This document shows, one piece after another, positions 1-9,414 of a stretch of 64,000 nucleotides of DNA. Source of the DNA: Ferrimonas sediminicola. Lineage in GTDB: Bacteria > Pseudomonadota > Gammaproteobacteria > Enterobacterales > Shewanellaceae. The stretch lies in NCBI RefSeq assembly GCF_005116715.1, contig NZ_SWCI01000001.1, positions 124,001 to 188,000 of the forward strand. The letters are read 5' to 3'. Within the stretch, counting starts at the first letter, position 1, and the number at the start of each line of letters is the position of its first letter. A program made the position numbers and the translations under genes. The notes below the pieces were generated by a model. That model did no database searches. It was not told the origin of the DNA and worked only from the letters and a program-made list of their open reading frames with translations.

Positions 1-800
1 TGTACGGCTGGCCCGGTCATCTCCACCACCTTGCCCTGGCCCTGCCATTCAATGTGTAAGGTACCACCTGGCAGGTCGACGCGCACCCTGTCGCCCAATA
101 CCCCCTGATGCTGACCAATCACCGCCGCTGCGCAGGCTCCAGTGCCGCAGGCCAGGGTTTCGCCGACACCACGCTCATACACCCGCAGGCGGATGTGGCG
201 ATCGGAGAGCACCTGCATAAAGCCCACATTGACCCCCTTGGCGAAGCGCTCGTGGGTGGTTAGGCTGCGGCCGATCCCCTCGACATCGGCCTGATCCAGG
301 TCGTCCACCTTAAGGACGCAGTGGGGATTGCCCATGGAGACGGCGCCGCACAGGTGCACCGCGTCGTTGGTCTGTAGCAGGTAGGTTTTCTCCACCTTGT
401 TGGCCCGGAAGGGCAGCGAGGCGGGCTCGAAGTTGGGCACCCCCATGTTGACTGTCACCTGGTTGTCACTGCCCAGCTGCAGGGAGAGGGAGCCCGCCTT
501 GGTGCTGACGCCGATGCGGTCCTTGTTGGTCAGCCCCTTCATCCGTACGAAACGGGCGAAACAGCGGGCACCATTGCCACAGTTTTCCACCTCGCTGCCA
601 TCGGCATTGAAGATGCGGTAGTGGAAATCCAGCTCAGGGTCATAGGGGGGCTCAACCAGGAGCAGCTGATCGAAGCCCACACCAAAATGCCTATCCCCCA
701 GGCGACGGATCTGCTCCGGGGAGAGATAGAGGTTTTGGGTGACGGCGTCGACGACCATGAAGTCGTTGCCTAACCCCTGCATTTTGGAGAAGTGAATCAA
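1..800 (-). CDS. dapF: Diaminopimelate epimerase DapF (3' end outside window)
   Basis: DapF interconverts LL- and meso-diaminopimelate in cytosolic lysine and peptidoglycan precursor synthesis. The reading frame covers almost the whole family length and runs off the window near the conserved MTGPAV C-terminus, so only about ten residues are missing. Both catalytic cysteine motifs are present: NCGNGAR (Cys74) and ACGTGACA. The start is TTG at 798-800 ([14 protein letters not shown]), preceded by an AGGGG Shine-Dalgarno at good spacing; the first ATG lies six codons inside the conserved N-terminus and would truncate it. It lies 35 bases downstream of lysA in the same direction, so the two probably form one lysine unit with lptM. 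Confidence 0.95.
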   Translation of the reverse strand, partial: MIHFSKMQGLGNDFMVVDAVTQNLYLSPEQIRRLGDRHFGVGFDQLLLVEPPYDPELDFHYRIFNADGSEVENCGNGARCFARFVRMKGLTNKDRIGVSTKAGSLSLQLGSDNQVTVNMGVPNFEPASLPFRANKVEKTYLLQTNDAVHLCGAVSMGNPHCVLKVDDLDQADVEGIGRSLTTHERFAKGVNVGFMQVLSDRHIRLRVYERGVGETLACGTGACAAAVIGQHQGVLGDRVRVDLPGGTLHIEWQGQGKVVEMTGPAV

Positions 801-835
801 GAGGCTACCCCTGTTGAATCTGAATTTTTACTAGT

Positions 836-2080
836 TTACGGCAGCAGATGCTCACCTTGCCACAACTGATTCAGGGTTTCTCGCTCCCGAATCAGGTGGG
901 CCTGGCTGCCGTCCACCATCACTTCGGCGACGCGGGGACGGCTGTTGTAGTTGGATGCCATGGCGAAGCCATAGGCGCCGGCGCTGCGAACCGCCAGCAG
1001 ATCCCCCCCCTTCACCCTCAGCTGGCGCTCCTTGCCCAGGAAGTCACCGGTCTCACACACCGGGCCCACCACGTCGTAGAGGCGCTCCCTGCCCGCCCTC
1101 GGGGTGACCGGAATGATCTTCTGCCAGGCGCCGTAGAGGCTGGGGCGAAGCAGGTCGTTCATGGCGGCATCCACCACGGCAAAGTCCCTCTCCTCCCCCT
1201 GCTTGAGGTATTCGATGCGGGTCACCAGAATGCCGGCGTTGGCCATGATGGCGCGTCCCGGCTCGAAGATCAGGCTGAGCCGGCGCCCTTTGAGTCCCTG
1301 CAGCAGCGCCCTGGCATACTGGTCCGGATGAGGCGGAGTTTCATCGTCGTAGGTCACCCCCAGGCCGCCACCCACGTCCAGGTGTTCGAGGTGAATCCCC
1401 TCCCGCTCAAGCTGGTCAATCAGCGCCAGCAACCGTTCCAGGGCGGCGAGGAAGGGGGGCAGGCTGGTGAGCTGGGAGCCGATGTGGCAGTCCACCCCCT
1501 TGATCTCGATATGGGACAGGCGGGCGGCGCGGCGATAGCTGTCCAGGGCCCGGGCCATGGGGATGCCGAACTTGTTCTCCTTGAGGCCGGTGGAGATGTA
1601 GGGATGGGTGTTGGCATCCACGTCCGGGTTGATTCTCAGCGAGACCGGGGCCACGACGCTCATCTCCCGAGCCACCAGGTTGAGCCGTTCCAGCTCAGCT
1701 TCCGACTCCACATTGAAGCAGTGGATCCCCGCCGTCAGCGCCTGGCGCATCTCGTCGGCGGATTTGCCCACCCCGGAGAACACCACTTTGGTCGGATCAC
1801 CGCCGGCCTGAAGCACCCGGGCCAGTTCGCCCCCGGAGACGATGTCGAAGCCGCTGCCCAGACGGGCCAGCAGGTTGAGCACTGCCAGGTTGGCGTTGGC
1901 CTTGACCGCGTAGCAGATCAGGTGAGGGTGGTCTCCCACGGCACGGTCGAAGGCGTGCCAGTGCCGTTCCAGGGTGGCCCTGGAGTAGAGATAGAGAGGG
2001 GTGCCAAAGCGGTCGGCCAGATCGGCCACCGGCAGGGCTTCCGCCATCAGGGTGCCGTGTTGATAACCGAAGTGATCCAC
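836..2080 (-). CDS. lysA: Diaminopimelate decarboxylase LysA
   Basis: LysA is a PLP-dependent fold-type III enzyme that decarboxylates meso-diaminopimelate to L-lysine. The PLP lysine is Lys60 in CYAVKANAN; HIGSQL, the glycine-rich DVGGGLG and the C-terminal GPVCETGD (active-site Cys) and GAYG motifs are all visible. The open frame extends upstream to 2179, but that Arg-rich extension overlaps lptM and is not family-like. GTG at 2078-2080 gives VDHFGYQHG, matching the usual N-terminus, and has TAGGGA upstream. This gives 414 residues, normal for the family. It sits between lptM and dapF on the same strand. Confidence 0.95.
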   Translation of the reverse strand: MDHFGYQHGTLMAEALPVADLADRFGTPLYLYSRATLERHWHAFDRAVGDHPHLICYAVKANANLAVLNLLARLGSGFDIVSGGELARVLQAGGDPTKVVFSGVGKSADEMRQALTAGIHCFNVESEAELERLNLVAREMSVVAPVSLRINPDVDANTHPYISTGLKENKFGIPMARALDSYRRAARLSHIEIKGVDCHIGSQLTSLPPFLAALERLLALIDQLEREGIHLEHLDVGGGLGVTYDDETPPHPDQYARALLQGLKGRRLSLIFEPGRAIMANAGILVTRIEYLKQGEERDFAVVDAAMNDLLRPSLYGAWQKIIPVTPRAGRERLYDVVGPVCETGDFLGKERQLRVKGGDLLAVRSAGAYGFAMASNYNSRPRVAEVMVDGSQAHLIRERETLNQLWQGEHLLP

Positions 2081-2090
2081 GATGCGGTCC

Positions 2091-2237
2091 CTACTGACCC
2101 TGACCGGCGGGTTTGGACGTGGCCTGGGGAGGGTTGATCTGCTCCGGCTCCGGCAGCTCCAGCGGGCCCTTCTGGCCACAGGCCGCGAGCAGCATTCCCA
2201 GCATCAGGGCGATGGAAAATCGAGACATGGAAAACAT
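2091..2237 (-). CDS. lptM: LPS-assembly lipoprotein LptM (YifL family)
   Basis: Small lipoprotein of 48 residues. LptM-type proteins associate with the LptD/LptE translocon in the outer membrane and help its disulfide maturation. The N-terminus is a short hydrophobic signal ending in a lipobox (LLAAC), followed by the family signature CGQKGPL and a proline-rich tail. ATG at 2235-2237 has a close AGGT upstream; an internal ATG at 2228 is possible. It ends 10 bases before the lysA start codon. Genomes of this group commonly carry this small gene just upstream of lysA. Confidence 0.85.
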   Translation of the reverse strand: MFSMSRFSIALMLGMLLAACGQKGPLELPEPEQINPPQATSKPAGQGQ

Positions 2238-2307
2238 ATGACCTAGTTGGGTTAGCCCTCTATAATCGCATTCCATGTGCCAAATGCAACTTATAGAGAA
2301 CGAGATT

Positions 2308-2625
2308 ATGGCTATGGACCAAAGCCGCTTCCACGAGCTGGCAGACGAGACCCTGGAGCGCATCGCTGAGACCATCGACGACGCGGAACTGGAGCTGGAT
2401 TATGAGCAGTCGGGCAATGTCCTGGACCTGGAGTGCATCGATGGCAGTCACATCGTGCTGAACAAGCAGGAGGCGATGTCCCAGCTGTGGCTGGCCACCA
2501 AGTTTGGCGGCTACCGGTTTGACTTTCGCGAGGGGGGCTGGGTCGAGGAGCGCGGTGGCCAGGAGTTGCTGTCGTTTCTCAGCGAATCCGTGGCCAGACA
2601 GGGCGGCGAGCAGATCTCCTTCTAA
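2308..2625 (+). CDS. cyaY: Iron-sulfur assembly protein CyaY (frataxin)
   Basis: Bacterial frataxin of 105 residues, an iron-binding regulator of the IscS/IscU Fe-S assembly machinery in the cytosol. It has the acidic first helix (ETLERIAETIDDAELELD) and the conserved beta-sheet motifs LNKQEAMSQLWLATK and GGYRFDF, and it ends in ISF like the E. coli protein. The frame opens earlier, but MAMDQSRFHELAD fits the family start; ATG at 2314 is an alternative. It is divergent from lptM across 70 bases and convergent with cyaA, the same neighbourhood as in enterobacteria. Confidence 0.95.
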   Translation: MAMDQSRFHELADETLERIAETIDDAELELDYEQSGNVLDLECIDGSHIVLNKQEAMSQLWLATKFGGYRFDFREGGWVEERGGQELLSFLSESVARQGGEQISF

Positions 2626-2675
2626 CCTCCCTGCCCACGCCGCCGGTCACGACGGCCCCTCTGCCCCGGGGAGGC

Positions 2676-5021
2676 TCACTCCTGATTGGAGGCCAGCTCC
2701 GATTCGGCCAGGGGCTGGACGGTGAGCTCGCCGTGGCAGCGCTTCAATCGATAGAACTGGGGCAGGTTGAAACTGCCTCCGCCGAAGCGTCCCTCCCGCT
2801 TGAACACGTACAGCTCACTGACGCTGTCGATCAGGGCATTCAGCTGGCCGACGGAGTGGAAGAAGCGCTGCAGGACGTTGTTTTCATCCAACAGGTAGAC
2901 ATCCAGCCCCTGATCCCTTTCCCGGACAAAGTACTGGCGCATCCCCTTGCGAGCGTGCTGCCGCAGTACCTCGGGGGCACTGGCGTAGGGATCCTCGCCC
3001 ATCCCCGGTTGGGGCAGGCTCTGCAACTGGCCATCCTCCAGGGGGGCCGGAAGGGGCGGCAACTCATCGGCGGGCCGCCAGTGCATCCCATGACTGGAAA
3101 ATAGCAGCCCATACTGGGACTCTCCCAGGGTCAGAGGCAGTATCTGCAGTGCCTCGGCGCGGCTCTGCTGGCGCAGTCGGCAACACTGGTGCACCAGGAA
3201 GCCGAGCCGATCCTCAAGCTGGGCATTGGCGCGCTGGCCCACGGCGATCACCCGGATCTCCGGCAGGTGCTCGTTGGTGATGCCGGTGAGCAGCGACTCC
3301 AGCATCTGCAGTACCCCCCGCTCGCCCTCATACTTCTGGTAGTGCATCTCCCCCCAGCTGTTGCGGGTGACCAGCTCCAGCGAGCCTGCCAGAGAGCGGC
3401 GGGGACGGCCGGTGGAGAGCACCCGGTTACCCCGCAGATCCAGCATCAGTTCCGACCCGTGCCAGTGGCGGCTGGGGTCCTGCTCCTGGTTGACCACCAG
3501 GGTGACCTCATCCAGGTGCCAGGGCTGTTGCAGGGCGTCGAGGTCGTCCCGTTCCGGCCTGTGCAGCATGGGCACCAGCCGCCGAGCCAGCCGGGTCAGG
3601 GTCTTGTCGACAACCCCCTCCCCCTGGTGGAAGCGATGGATCCGGGTAGCGGACTCCACCAGGCCGTTGGCGGCGGCCCAGGCGACGCAGGCCAGCCGGC
3701 TGCGGTGGTGGAACAGGGGGCTCTCGCCAAACAGCAGCCGCTTGTCGGCAGGCTGTCGGTAGAGGTACCAGGTTCCCCCCTGTTCATCGTCGCTATCCAC
3801 CTGCAGCAGGGTCAGATCCCGCTCCGCCAGAGAGTGGCTCCACAGCGGGTTGAGCCGTACCAGCTTGTCCGGCTCCGACTCAAACTGGGTGTAGAGTTTG
3901 CGGGTCAGGATCCCCATGTCCTGAATCTGCAGTTGCCGGGGCAGGCGCTGACGGCTGGCGAAGGTGGTCAGCCTCTGGTAACTGGTGAGCATCAGCTGCT
4001 GCAGCTGATGATTGAACCAGCGTACCTGGCCCGCGTGCCACTGCTGAGCCTGGTTGAGGGAGTCGATCAGCAGCGGCGTCCACTGCCACGCCCGGGTGAG
4101 GTCGTCCAACACCCGGGTGCGCCACTGGCCGGGGAAGCGGGCATCGTGACACTTGAGGTAGAAGCAGCGCTGCACCAGCGACAACCGGCTGGTCTCCTGC
4201 TGACGCCTGAGGAATCCCTCGATCCGTTCATAGAGCATCAGGTAGGGATCAGCCTGCTGAGCAGTCTGGCCCGCCTTGAGCCGATACCACAGCTGGTCCC
4301 TCAGGATGCGCTGATCCGGATAGTCGGCCACGTAGGCTTCCAGCAGTAGTACCTTCAGGACCGATTTGTGGGGGCGGGAGATCCCTTTGAACAGCTGCCA
4401 CAGAGCGGCGCCGAAGAACTCCGCCGCCGGCAGGTGCTGGATCTCTCCCAGGGTAAGCAGCCCGGGATCATCCTGAGGTGCCCCGGGCCACCAGGCGATG
4501 GGCAACCCCGCCAGGCGGATCTGGGTGCGGTAGAACTCCTCCAGCAGCAGCCAGTGCTGGGCACTGCCGCTGTGCTCCGTGTCCAGGCAGCGCTGACAAG
4601 GGATGCCGAATTGGCAGGGGTTGATGACGAACAGGTGGGCTTCCAGGCCTCGCTCGGTGGCCCACTGGCTCAGCCAGTCCGCCTTGCGTTGCAGGGTAGC
4701 CACCTCCTCCTTGGGCATGTCGCTTTCGTGGATCAGCCACAGGTCGACGTCGGAACCCTGGGTCTGTCCCAGGCTGCCGCAGCTGCCCATGGCGTACAGA
4801 CCCAGCAGCGGGCCCGGTGGCCCCGATGGCAGGGGGCCCATCGGCGGGGTGACGAAGCCCCGCGCGGCGTGCGGGCACTCCGGCAGGCTGTCCTCCTGCA
4901 ACGCCTGGACCAACTGCTCCAGTATCTGCCTCTGAGGCAGGGTCAGCCACCCGAGAAACTGGCTCAATCGGGTCTGGTTCAGGGCGTTGCTTAGGGCAAG
5001 ATCAGAGGCATCCGAATTCAA
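2676..5021 (-). CDS. cyaA: Class I adenylate cyclase CyaA
   Basis: Makes cAMP from ATP for CRP-dependent regulation. Class I signature: the nucleotidyltransferase motif MGSCGSLGQTQGSDVDLW near residues 78-95 supplies the metal-binding Asp pair (DVD 91-93). A long C-terminal half follows, including HRSRL and RNSWGE segments typical of gammaproteobacterial CyaA. The length of 781 residues is somewhat shorter than the 848 of E. coli. The start is TTG (5019-5021) with GAGAGA five bases upstream; E. coli cyaA also starts with UUG, which limits its translation, so this looks conserved. A CRP-like palindrome lies just upstream. Divergent from hemC, convergent with cyaY. Confidence 0.95.
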   Translation of the reverse strand: MNSDASDLALSNALNQTRLSQFLGWLTLPQRQILEQLVQALQEDSLPECPHAARGFVTPPMGPLPSGPPGPLLGLYAMGSCGSLGQTQGSDVDLWLIHESDMPKEEVATLQRKADWLSQWATERGLEAHLFVINPCQFGIPCQRCLDTEHSGSAQHWLLLEEFYRTQIRLAGLPIAWWPGAPQDDPGLLTLGEIQHLPAAEFFGAALWQLFKGISRPHKSVLKVLLLEAYVADYPDQRILRDQLWYRLKAGQTAQQADPYLMLYERIEGFLRRQQETSRLSLVQRCFYLKCHDARFPGQWRTRVLDDLTRAWQWTPLLIDSLNQAQQWHAGQVRWFNHQLQQLMLTSYQRLTTFASRQRLPRQLQIQDMGILTRKLYTQFESEPDKLVRLNPLWSHSLAERDLTLLQVDSDDEQGGTWYLYRQPADKRLLFGESPLFHHRSRLACVAWAAANGLVESATRIHRFHQGEGVVDKTLTRLARRLVPMLHRPERDDLDALQQPWHLDEVTLVVNQEQDPSRHWHGSELMLDLRGNRVLSTGRPRRSLAGSLELVTRNSWGEMHYQKYEGERGVLQMLESLLTGITNEHLPEIRVIAVGQRANAQLEDRLGFLVHQCCRLRQQSRAEALQILPLTLGESQYGLLFSSHGMHWRPADELPPLPAPLEDGQLQSLPQPGMGEDPYASAPEVLRQHARKGMRQYFVRERDQGLDVYLLDENNVLQRFFHSVGQLNALIDSVSELYVFKREGRFGGGSFNLPQFYRLKRCHGELTVQPLAESELASNQE

Positions 5022-5047
5022 GCGCGTCTCTCAAAAACTCTCAAAAC

Positions 5048-5063
5048 TGTGATCATGATAACA
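5048..5063. promoter_or_regulatory. CRP-like binding site between cyaA and hemC
   Basis: The sequence reads TGTGATCATGATAACA. The left half-site is a perfect TGTGA, and after a 6-base spacer the right half TAACA differs from TCACA at two positions. It lies 27 bases upstream of the cyaA TTG start, close enough to overlap the promoter. In E. coli CRP represses cyaA from a comparable position, so negative feedback is the likely role. This is inferred from position and motif only. Confidence 0.6.
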
Positions 5064-5244
5064 CTTCGTGGGCAAGGAGGAGAAACCGTGAAAAGGATCA
5101 ATTTTCCGGAACTCCGAAGCGCAAAAGGGGGTCTGACAGGCGCAGCTGCTTTAATGCCCGGCCAAATGCTGGCAACATGAGCGCAATTTTTGACGGTTCC
5201 GGCCCGCTGCTGCGCCGGTGATTAGTTTGAGGATACCGAGAGTT

Positions 5245-6177
5245 ATGGCACGCAAAGAGATTCGTATCGCCACCCGCAAGAGTCCCCTGGCCATGTGGCA
5301 GGCGGAGTTTGTCAAGGCCGAGCTGGAGAAGGCCCACCCCGGACTGGAGGTGATTCTGCTGCCGATGTCCACCAAGGGTGACAAGATTCTCGATACGCCC
5401 CTGGCCAAAGTCGGGGGGAAGGGCCTGTTCGTCAAGGAGCTGGAGGTGGCCATGCTGGAGGGGCGCGCCGATATCGCCGTGCATTCCATGAAGGATGTGC
5501 CCGTCGAATTTCCCGAGGGCCTGGGACTGACCACCATCTGTGAGCGCGAAGATCCCCGCGACGCTTTCGTATCGAACAAGTTCGAGACCCTGGACGAGCT
5601 GCCCCAGGGGGCCATTGTCGGCACCTCCAGCCTGCGTCGCCAGTGTCAGCTGCGTGAACTGCGCCCCGATCTGGAGATTCGCGACCTGCGTGGCAACGTC
5701 AACACCCGGCTGGCCAAGCTGGATGCCGGCGAGTACGACGCCATCATCCTGGCCGCCGCCGGTCTCAAGCGCCTGGAGTTTGAACACCGCATCACCAGTT
5801 TTATCGAAAGCGCCCAGTCCCTGCCTGCCAACGGTCAGGGAGCGGTCGGCATCGAGGCTCGCCTGGGTGATGCCGAGCTGCTGGCGCTGCTCTCCGTGCT
5901 GGAGCACTCGGACACCCGCGCCCGGGTGATCGCCGAGCGAGCCATGAACACCAGGCTGGAGGGCGGCTGCCAGGTGCCGATCGGGGCCTATGCCGAGCTG
6001 GAGGGTGACGAGCTGTGGCTGCGTGGCCTGGTGGGCAAACCCGACGGCAGCCTGCTGCTGCGCGACGAGATCCGCGGCCACAAGGATAATGCCGAGGCTC
6101 TGGGCATCGAGCTGGCCGACAAGCTGCTGGACGCCGGTGCCGGTGTCATCCTGAAAGAGGTGTACGGGGAGGCCTGA
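5245..6177 (+). CDS. hemC: Porphobilinogen deaminase HemC
   Basis: Joins four porphobilinogens into hydroxymethylbilane in heme synthesis. The protein has 310 residues. The dipyrromethane cofactor cysteine is Cys242 in [11 protein letters not shown], the same number as in E. coli. Other conserved blocks are [35 protein letters not shown] and [12 protein letters not shown]. The start at ATG 5245 gives the family N-terminus; upstream in-frame codons only add a short unlike extension. It is the first gene of hemCDXY, its stop overlaps the hemD start by one base, and it is divergent from cyaA. Confidence 0.97.
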   Translation: MARKEIRIATRKSPLAMWQAEFVKAELEKAHPGLEVILLPMSTKGDKILDTPLAKVGGKGLFVKELEVAMLEGRADIAVHSMKDVPVEFPEGLGLTTICEREDPRDAFVSNKFETLDELPQGAIVGTSSLRRQCQLRELRPDLEIRDLRGNVNTRLAKLDAGEYDAIILAAAGLKRLEFEHRITSFIESAQSLPANGQGAVGIEARLGDAELLALLSVLEHSDTRARVIAERAMNTRLEGGCQVPIGAYAELEGDELWLRGLVGKPDGSLLLRDEIRGHKDNAEALGIELADKLLDAGAGVILKEVYGEA

Positions 6178-6902
6178 TGCACATACTGCTGACCCGCCCC
6201 GCGGGTCGCAACGAGCCGCTGGCCGGGAAGCTGGCGGCGCTGGGTTGGCAGTCCAGCTGCTGCCCCATGGTCGAGATCGTTTCCGAGCCCTCGCCGGCGG
6301 CCTCTCCCCTGGCTCAGGCCGATGCCGCCTTCTTCGTCTCCACCAATGCCGTCGATCATGCCGCCCGTCTGGTGGATCACTGGCCCAGGATCACCTACCT
6401 GGCCGTCGGTGGCGCCACCGCCCGGGCCCTGCGTCAGCAGGGATTGCAGCCGTTAACCGCCCCCAGGGACAACGAGACCACTGAGGGGATCTGGACCCTG
6501 CCGCAGATGGATCGGGTGGTGGGCAAGCGCTTCGTCATCGTCCGGGGCAACGGCGGCCGCGAAGCGATGGCCAAGCGGTTGATTGCCGAAGGGGCCGAGG
6601 TGATCTACTGGCAGGTTTACCGTCGGCAACTGCCTAAATTGAATGGGTTAGATCTTGCACAAAGCTGGCAACGCCGCGGCGTAAACGCCATACTGGCAAC
6701 CAGTGTCGAGATTCTGCAGAACCTCTTTACCCTGCTGCCGCCGGAGCAGCACCCCTGGTTAACCCAGCAGCTGTGGCTGGTGCCGGTAGAGAGGGTGGCC
6801 GACGCAGCCCGACAGTTGGGCTGCCACCAGACCCTGGTTACCGGCGGAGCAGGAGATGACGCTATCCTAGAGTCGATAGCCAACTGGAAGAACCGTCAGT
6901 AA
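6177..6902 (+). CDS. hemD: Uroporphyrinogen-III synthase HemD
   Basis: Cyclises hydroxymethylbilane to uroporphyrinogen III with D-ring inversion. Length is 241 residues, typical. The N-terminal ILLTRPAGRNEPLAGKLAALG, the FVSTNAVDHA segment, AVGGATARALRQQG and VIVRGNGGR are recognisable, though this family is poorly conserved. It is translationally coupled on both sides: ATG shares one base with the hemC stop, and its TAA shares one base with the hemX start. Confidence 0.93.
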   Translation: MHILLTRPAGRNEPLAGKLAALGWQSSCCPMVEIVSEPSPAASPLAQADAAFFVSTNAVDHAARLVDHWPRITYLAVGGATARALRQQGLQPLTAPRDNETTEGIWTLPQMDRVVGKRFVIVRGNGGREAMAKRLIAEGAEVIYWQVYRRQLPKLNGLDLAQSWQRRGVNAILATSVEILQNLFTLLPPEQHPWLTQQLWLVPVERVADAARQLGCHQTLVTGGAGDDAILESIANWKNRQ

Positions 6903-8203
6903 TGGATAAGAAGCCCGAAGATCCTCGCTCTCCCAGCGCCAAACCCGCCGAACAGGAACCCTCCGTCCCAGGCGATGTTCCCTCTGCCGAGGAGCAGAAG
7001 CGCTCCGACGCCAAGGCGCCGCCCGTCCGCAGCGGCAAGGGCCGCGCCCGCACCGCCAAAGCCCCGGCTGCAAAAAAGCCCGCCACTCAGGAGAGGTCCG
7101 ACACCGCAAAGGCCGATGAGCCGGCGCCGTCCAGGCCCGACTCGGTTCCGCAGCCGCAGGATAAACCGGTGACCCGGGCGACCTCCCCCAGAGAGGAGGG
7201 CGGTGATGATGGCCGAGGCCAGGGGCCGGCGCTGCTGGTGGCCGTGGCCGCCCTGCTGATCGCCGCAGCGGCGGTGGGTTACTCCGTCTGGCAGGGGCAA
7301 CAGCGCCAAACCCAGCTGATGCAGGCCCAGGCGCTCTCCGGCAAACTGGATGAGCTGCGCAGCCGTGTGGGCTCCGAGCGCGACCAGCTGGAGCAGCGGC
7401 TGGTGGAGCAGGACAGGCAGCAGCAGGCGCTGCTGAAACAGGTCACCGAGCTGCAGGGACAACTGGCCAAGGCCAGGGAGCGCCAGCCGCGAGACTGGCT
7501 GCTGGCGGAGGCGGATTATCTGACGCAGATGGCCAGTCGCAAGTTGTGGCTGGAGCAGGATGTGGCCACCGCCATCGCCCTGCTTAAGGATGCCGATCGC
7601 CGCCTCAACATGATGAAGGATGAGACCCTGACGCCGGTCCGCAAGGCGCTGAGGGACGACATCACCCTGCTGCAGGGGTTACCCCGGCAGGATCTGGCAG
7701 GGATTGCCCTGACCATCGAATCCCTGATTGGTGCCGTGGACCGCTGGCCGCTGAACCGGGTGGAGCTGCCGGAGCTGGTCCAGCCGGAGGTGAGCGATTC
7801 TCCCAGTGAGTCGGTCAGCGACTGGAGGAGCAACCTGGCCAAGAGCTGGAACGCCCTGGTGGACGACTTCATCACCATCCGCCGTCGTCAGGGCGAGCTG
7901 CAGCCGCTGCTGGCGCCCGAGCAGGAGTGGTATCTGCGTGAGCACCTCAAGGGCAAGCTGATGCAGGCGCAGCTGGCCATCTACCATGGCCATACCGATG
8001 CCTACCGCAAGGCATTGGCCACTACCTCCGACTGGATCGAAACCTACTTCAAGCGGGATGATGCCGCCATCGAGGGGGCGCTCACCAGTCTGGGTGAGCT
8101 GCAGCGGGCCGAGCTGGGCAGTCGTCTTCCCGCCGCGCTGGTCAGCCAGCCGCTGCTGGAAGCCCTGGTGCAGGAGAGGCTGGACCGGGGGAGTAAGGGA
8201 TGA
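6902..8203 (+). CDS. hemX: HemX family inner-membrane protein
   Basis: 433-residue protein of the HemX family that follows hemD in gammaproteobacteria. Although often labelled uroporphyrinogen-III methyltransferase, it has no SAM-binding methylase domain. The first 105 residues are a charged, Pro/Ala/Lys-rich cytosolic tail. A single membrane segment lies at about 108-130, followed by a coiled coil rich in Gln and Leu (about 131-190) and an alpha-helical periplasmic domain containing DWLLAEADYLTQMASRKLW. A role in organising heme-pathway proteins at the membrane is the usual guess. It overlaps hemY by four bases (ATGA). Confidence 0.92.
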   Translation: MDKKPEDPRSPSAKPAEQEPSVPGDVPSAEEQKRSDAKAPPVRSGKGRARTAKAPAAKKPATQERSDTAKADEPAPSRPDSVPQPQDKPVTRATSPREEGGDDGRGQGPALLVAVAALLIAAAAVGYSVWQGQQRQTQLMQAQALSGKLDELRSRVGSERDQLEQRLVEQDRQQQALLKQVTELQGQLAKARERQPRDWLLAEADYLTQMASRKLWLEQDVATAIALLKDADRRLNMMKDETLTPVRKALRDDITLLQGLPRQDLAGIALTIESLIGAVDRWPLNRVELPELVQPEVSDSPSESVSDWRSNLAKSWNALVDDFITIRRRQGELQPLLAPEQEWYLREHLKGKLMQAQLAIYHGHTDAYRKALATTSDWIETYFKRDDAAIEGALTSLGELQRAELGSRLPAALVSQPLLEALVQERLDRGSKG

Positions 8204-9369
8204 TTAGGCTGCTGATCTACACCCTGATAGTCCTGGCCGGTGCCATCGTCGGCCCCAAGCTGGTGGAGAACAAGGGCTACCTGCTGCTGGCCATCGGGGA
8301 GTACACCATAGAGACCTCAGTGGTGGCGGCGGTGATCCTGTTGCTGGTGGGGTTCTCGCTGCTGCAACTGCTGGAGTGGGGGCTGGTCAAGGGGATTCAG
8401 GCCGCCGGCCTGACCCGGTCACTGCCCAGGCGCTGGCGTCAGCGTAAATCGAGAAAATTTACCCTGGAGGGCGCCCTGGCGCTGGCGGAGGAGAACTGGC
8501 CCCGGGCGGAGCAGGCGATGGCCAAGGGGGCCGAGGCTGGCGAACTGCCCCTGGTCAACTACCTGGCCGCGGCCCGGGCGGCGCACCATCAGGGGTACGG
8601 CGATCGGGTGGAGACCTTCCTCAGTCAGGCGGAAGGCTATTCCGGCAGCGAGGCGGCGGTCAGCATCGCTCGCATCCGCTATCTGATCCAGGATGGGGAG
8701 CTGGCCGAGGCTCGGCAGCGGCTGGAGTCGCTCTCCGCCAGCCTGAGGAACCGGCCGACGGTCCTCAAGCTGGCTCACGAGCTGTTTCTGCGTCAGAGGG
8801 ACTGGGATGCGGTCGCCCGCATCGCCCCGGCGCTGACCAAGCACAGGGTGCTTGACGCCGATGCCCTGGAGCAACTCCCCATCCAGATCGAATGTGGCGC
8901 CCTGGAGGCGTGTCATACCCTGGAAGCCCTCGGTGAGCGATGGCAGCAGCTGCCTAAGCGCCGTCGCCGCCAGGATCCCCTGGTGGAAACCTATGTCAAG
9001 GCACTGATCCGCTTCCAACAGCCCGCCGAGGCCCGCAAGGCCCTGCTGGCCCAGTTGAATAAGCGGGAGCCCCAGGTCGGCCTGCTGGCCCTGCTGCCCC
9101 TGTGCAGCGAGGATGCCGGTGAATCCCTGGTGCACGTTCTGGAGAGGAATCACAGCGCCCCTGAGCAGCCAGAGTATTGGGATTGCCTGGCCAACCTCAG
9201 CCGTCAGGCCCGTCAGTACAAGCAGGCCAAGCATTACCAGCGTAAGGCGATCGAACTGCAGCCCACCCGTTACCGCTACTCCCAGCTGGCCGAGTTGCAG
9301 GAGCAGCTGGGGGAGCACCGCGGTGCCTTGGAAAGTTATCGCAAGTTGGCGGATCCCGAGCTGGTCTAG
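8200..9369 (+). CDS. hemY: HemY TPR membrane protein
   Basis: 389 residues with two N-terminal membrane segments (about 3-20 and 40-62), then a mostly helical cytosolic TPR-like domain, as in E. coli HemY. The KFTLEGALALAEENWPRAEQAM and C-terminal YKQAKHYQRKAIELQPTRY stretches look like TPR helices. It is not a protoporphyrinogen oxidase despite sharing that gene's name in Gram-positives. Proposed roles concern protoporphyrin/heme metabolism, but the mechanism is unsettled. Last gene of hemCDXY, followed by a terminator. Confidence 0.92.
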   Translation: MIRLLIYTLIVLAGAIVGPKLVENKGYLLLAIGEYTIETSVVAAVILLLVGFSLLQLLEWGLVKGIQAAGLTRSLPRRWRQRKSRKFTLEGALALAEENWPRAEQAMAKGAEAGELPLVNYLAAARAAHHQGYGDRVETFLSQAEGYSGSEAAVSIARIRYLIQDGELAEARQRLESLSASLRNRPTVLKLAHELFLRQRDWDAVARIAPALTKHRVLDADALEQLPIQIECGALEACHTLEALGERWQQLPKRRRRQDPLVETYVKALIRFQQPAEARKALLAQLNKREPQVGLLALLPLCSEDAGESLVHVLERNHSAPEQPEYWDCLANLSRQARQYKQAKHYQRKAIELQPTRYRYSQLAELQEQLGEHRGALESYRKLADPELV

Positions 9370-9387
9370 AGTCTGCAGGCCGCTAAG

Positions 9388-9412
9388 AAGCCCGCATGTC
9401 GCGGGCTTTTTT
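9388..9412 (+). terminator. Rho-independent terminator of hemCDXY
   Basis: Eight-base stem AAGCCCGC / GCGGGCTT with a 5-base loop, followed by six T. It lies between hemY and the convergent rarD, so it may also limit transcription coming from rarD. Confidence 0.85.
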
Positions 9413-9414
9413 GA

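Noticed and set aside
848-2137. 429-codon open frame opposite lysA
   Set aside because: Antisense shadow of a certain gene; composition (Gly, His, Val, Gln rich) is that of reversed GC-rich coding sequence.
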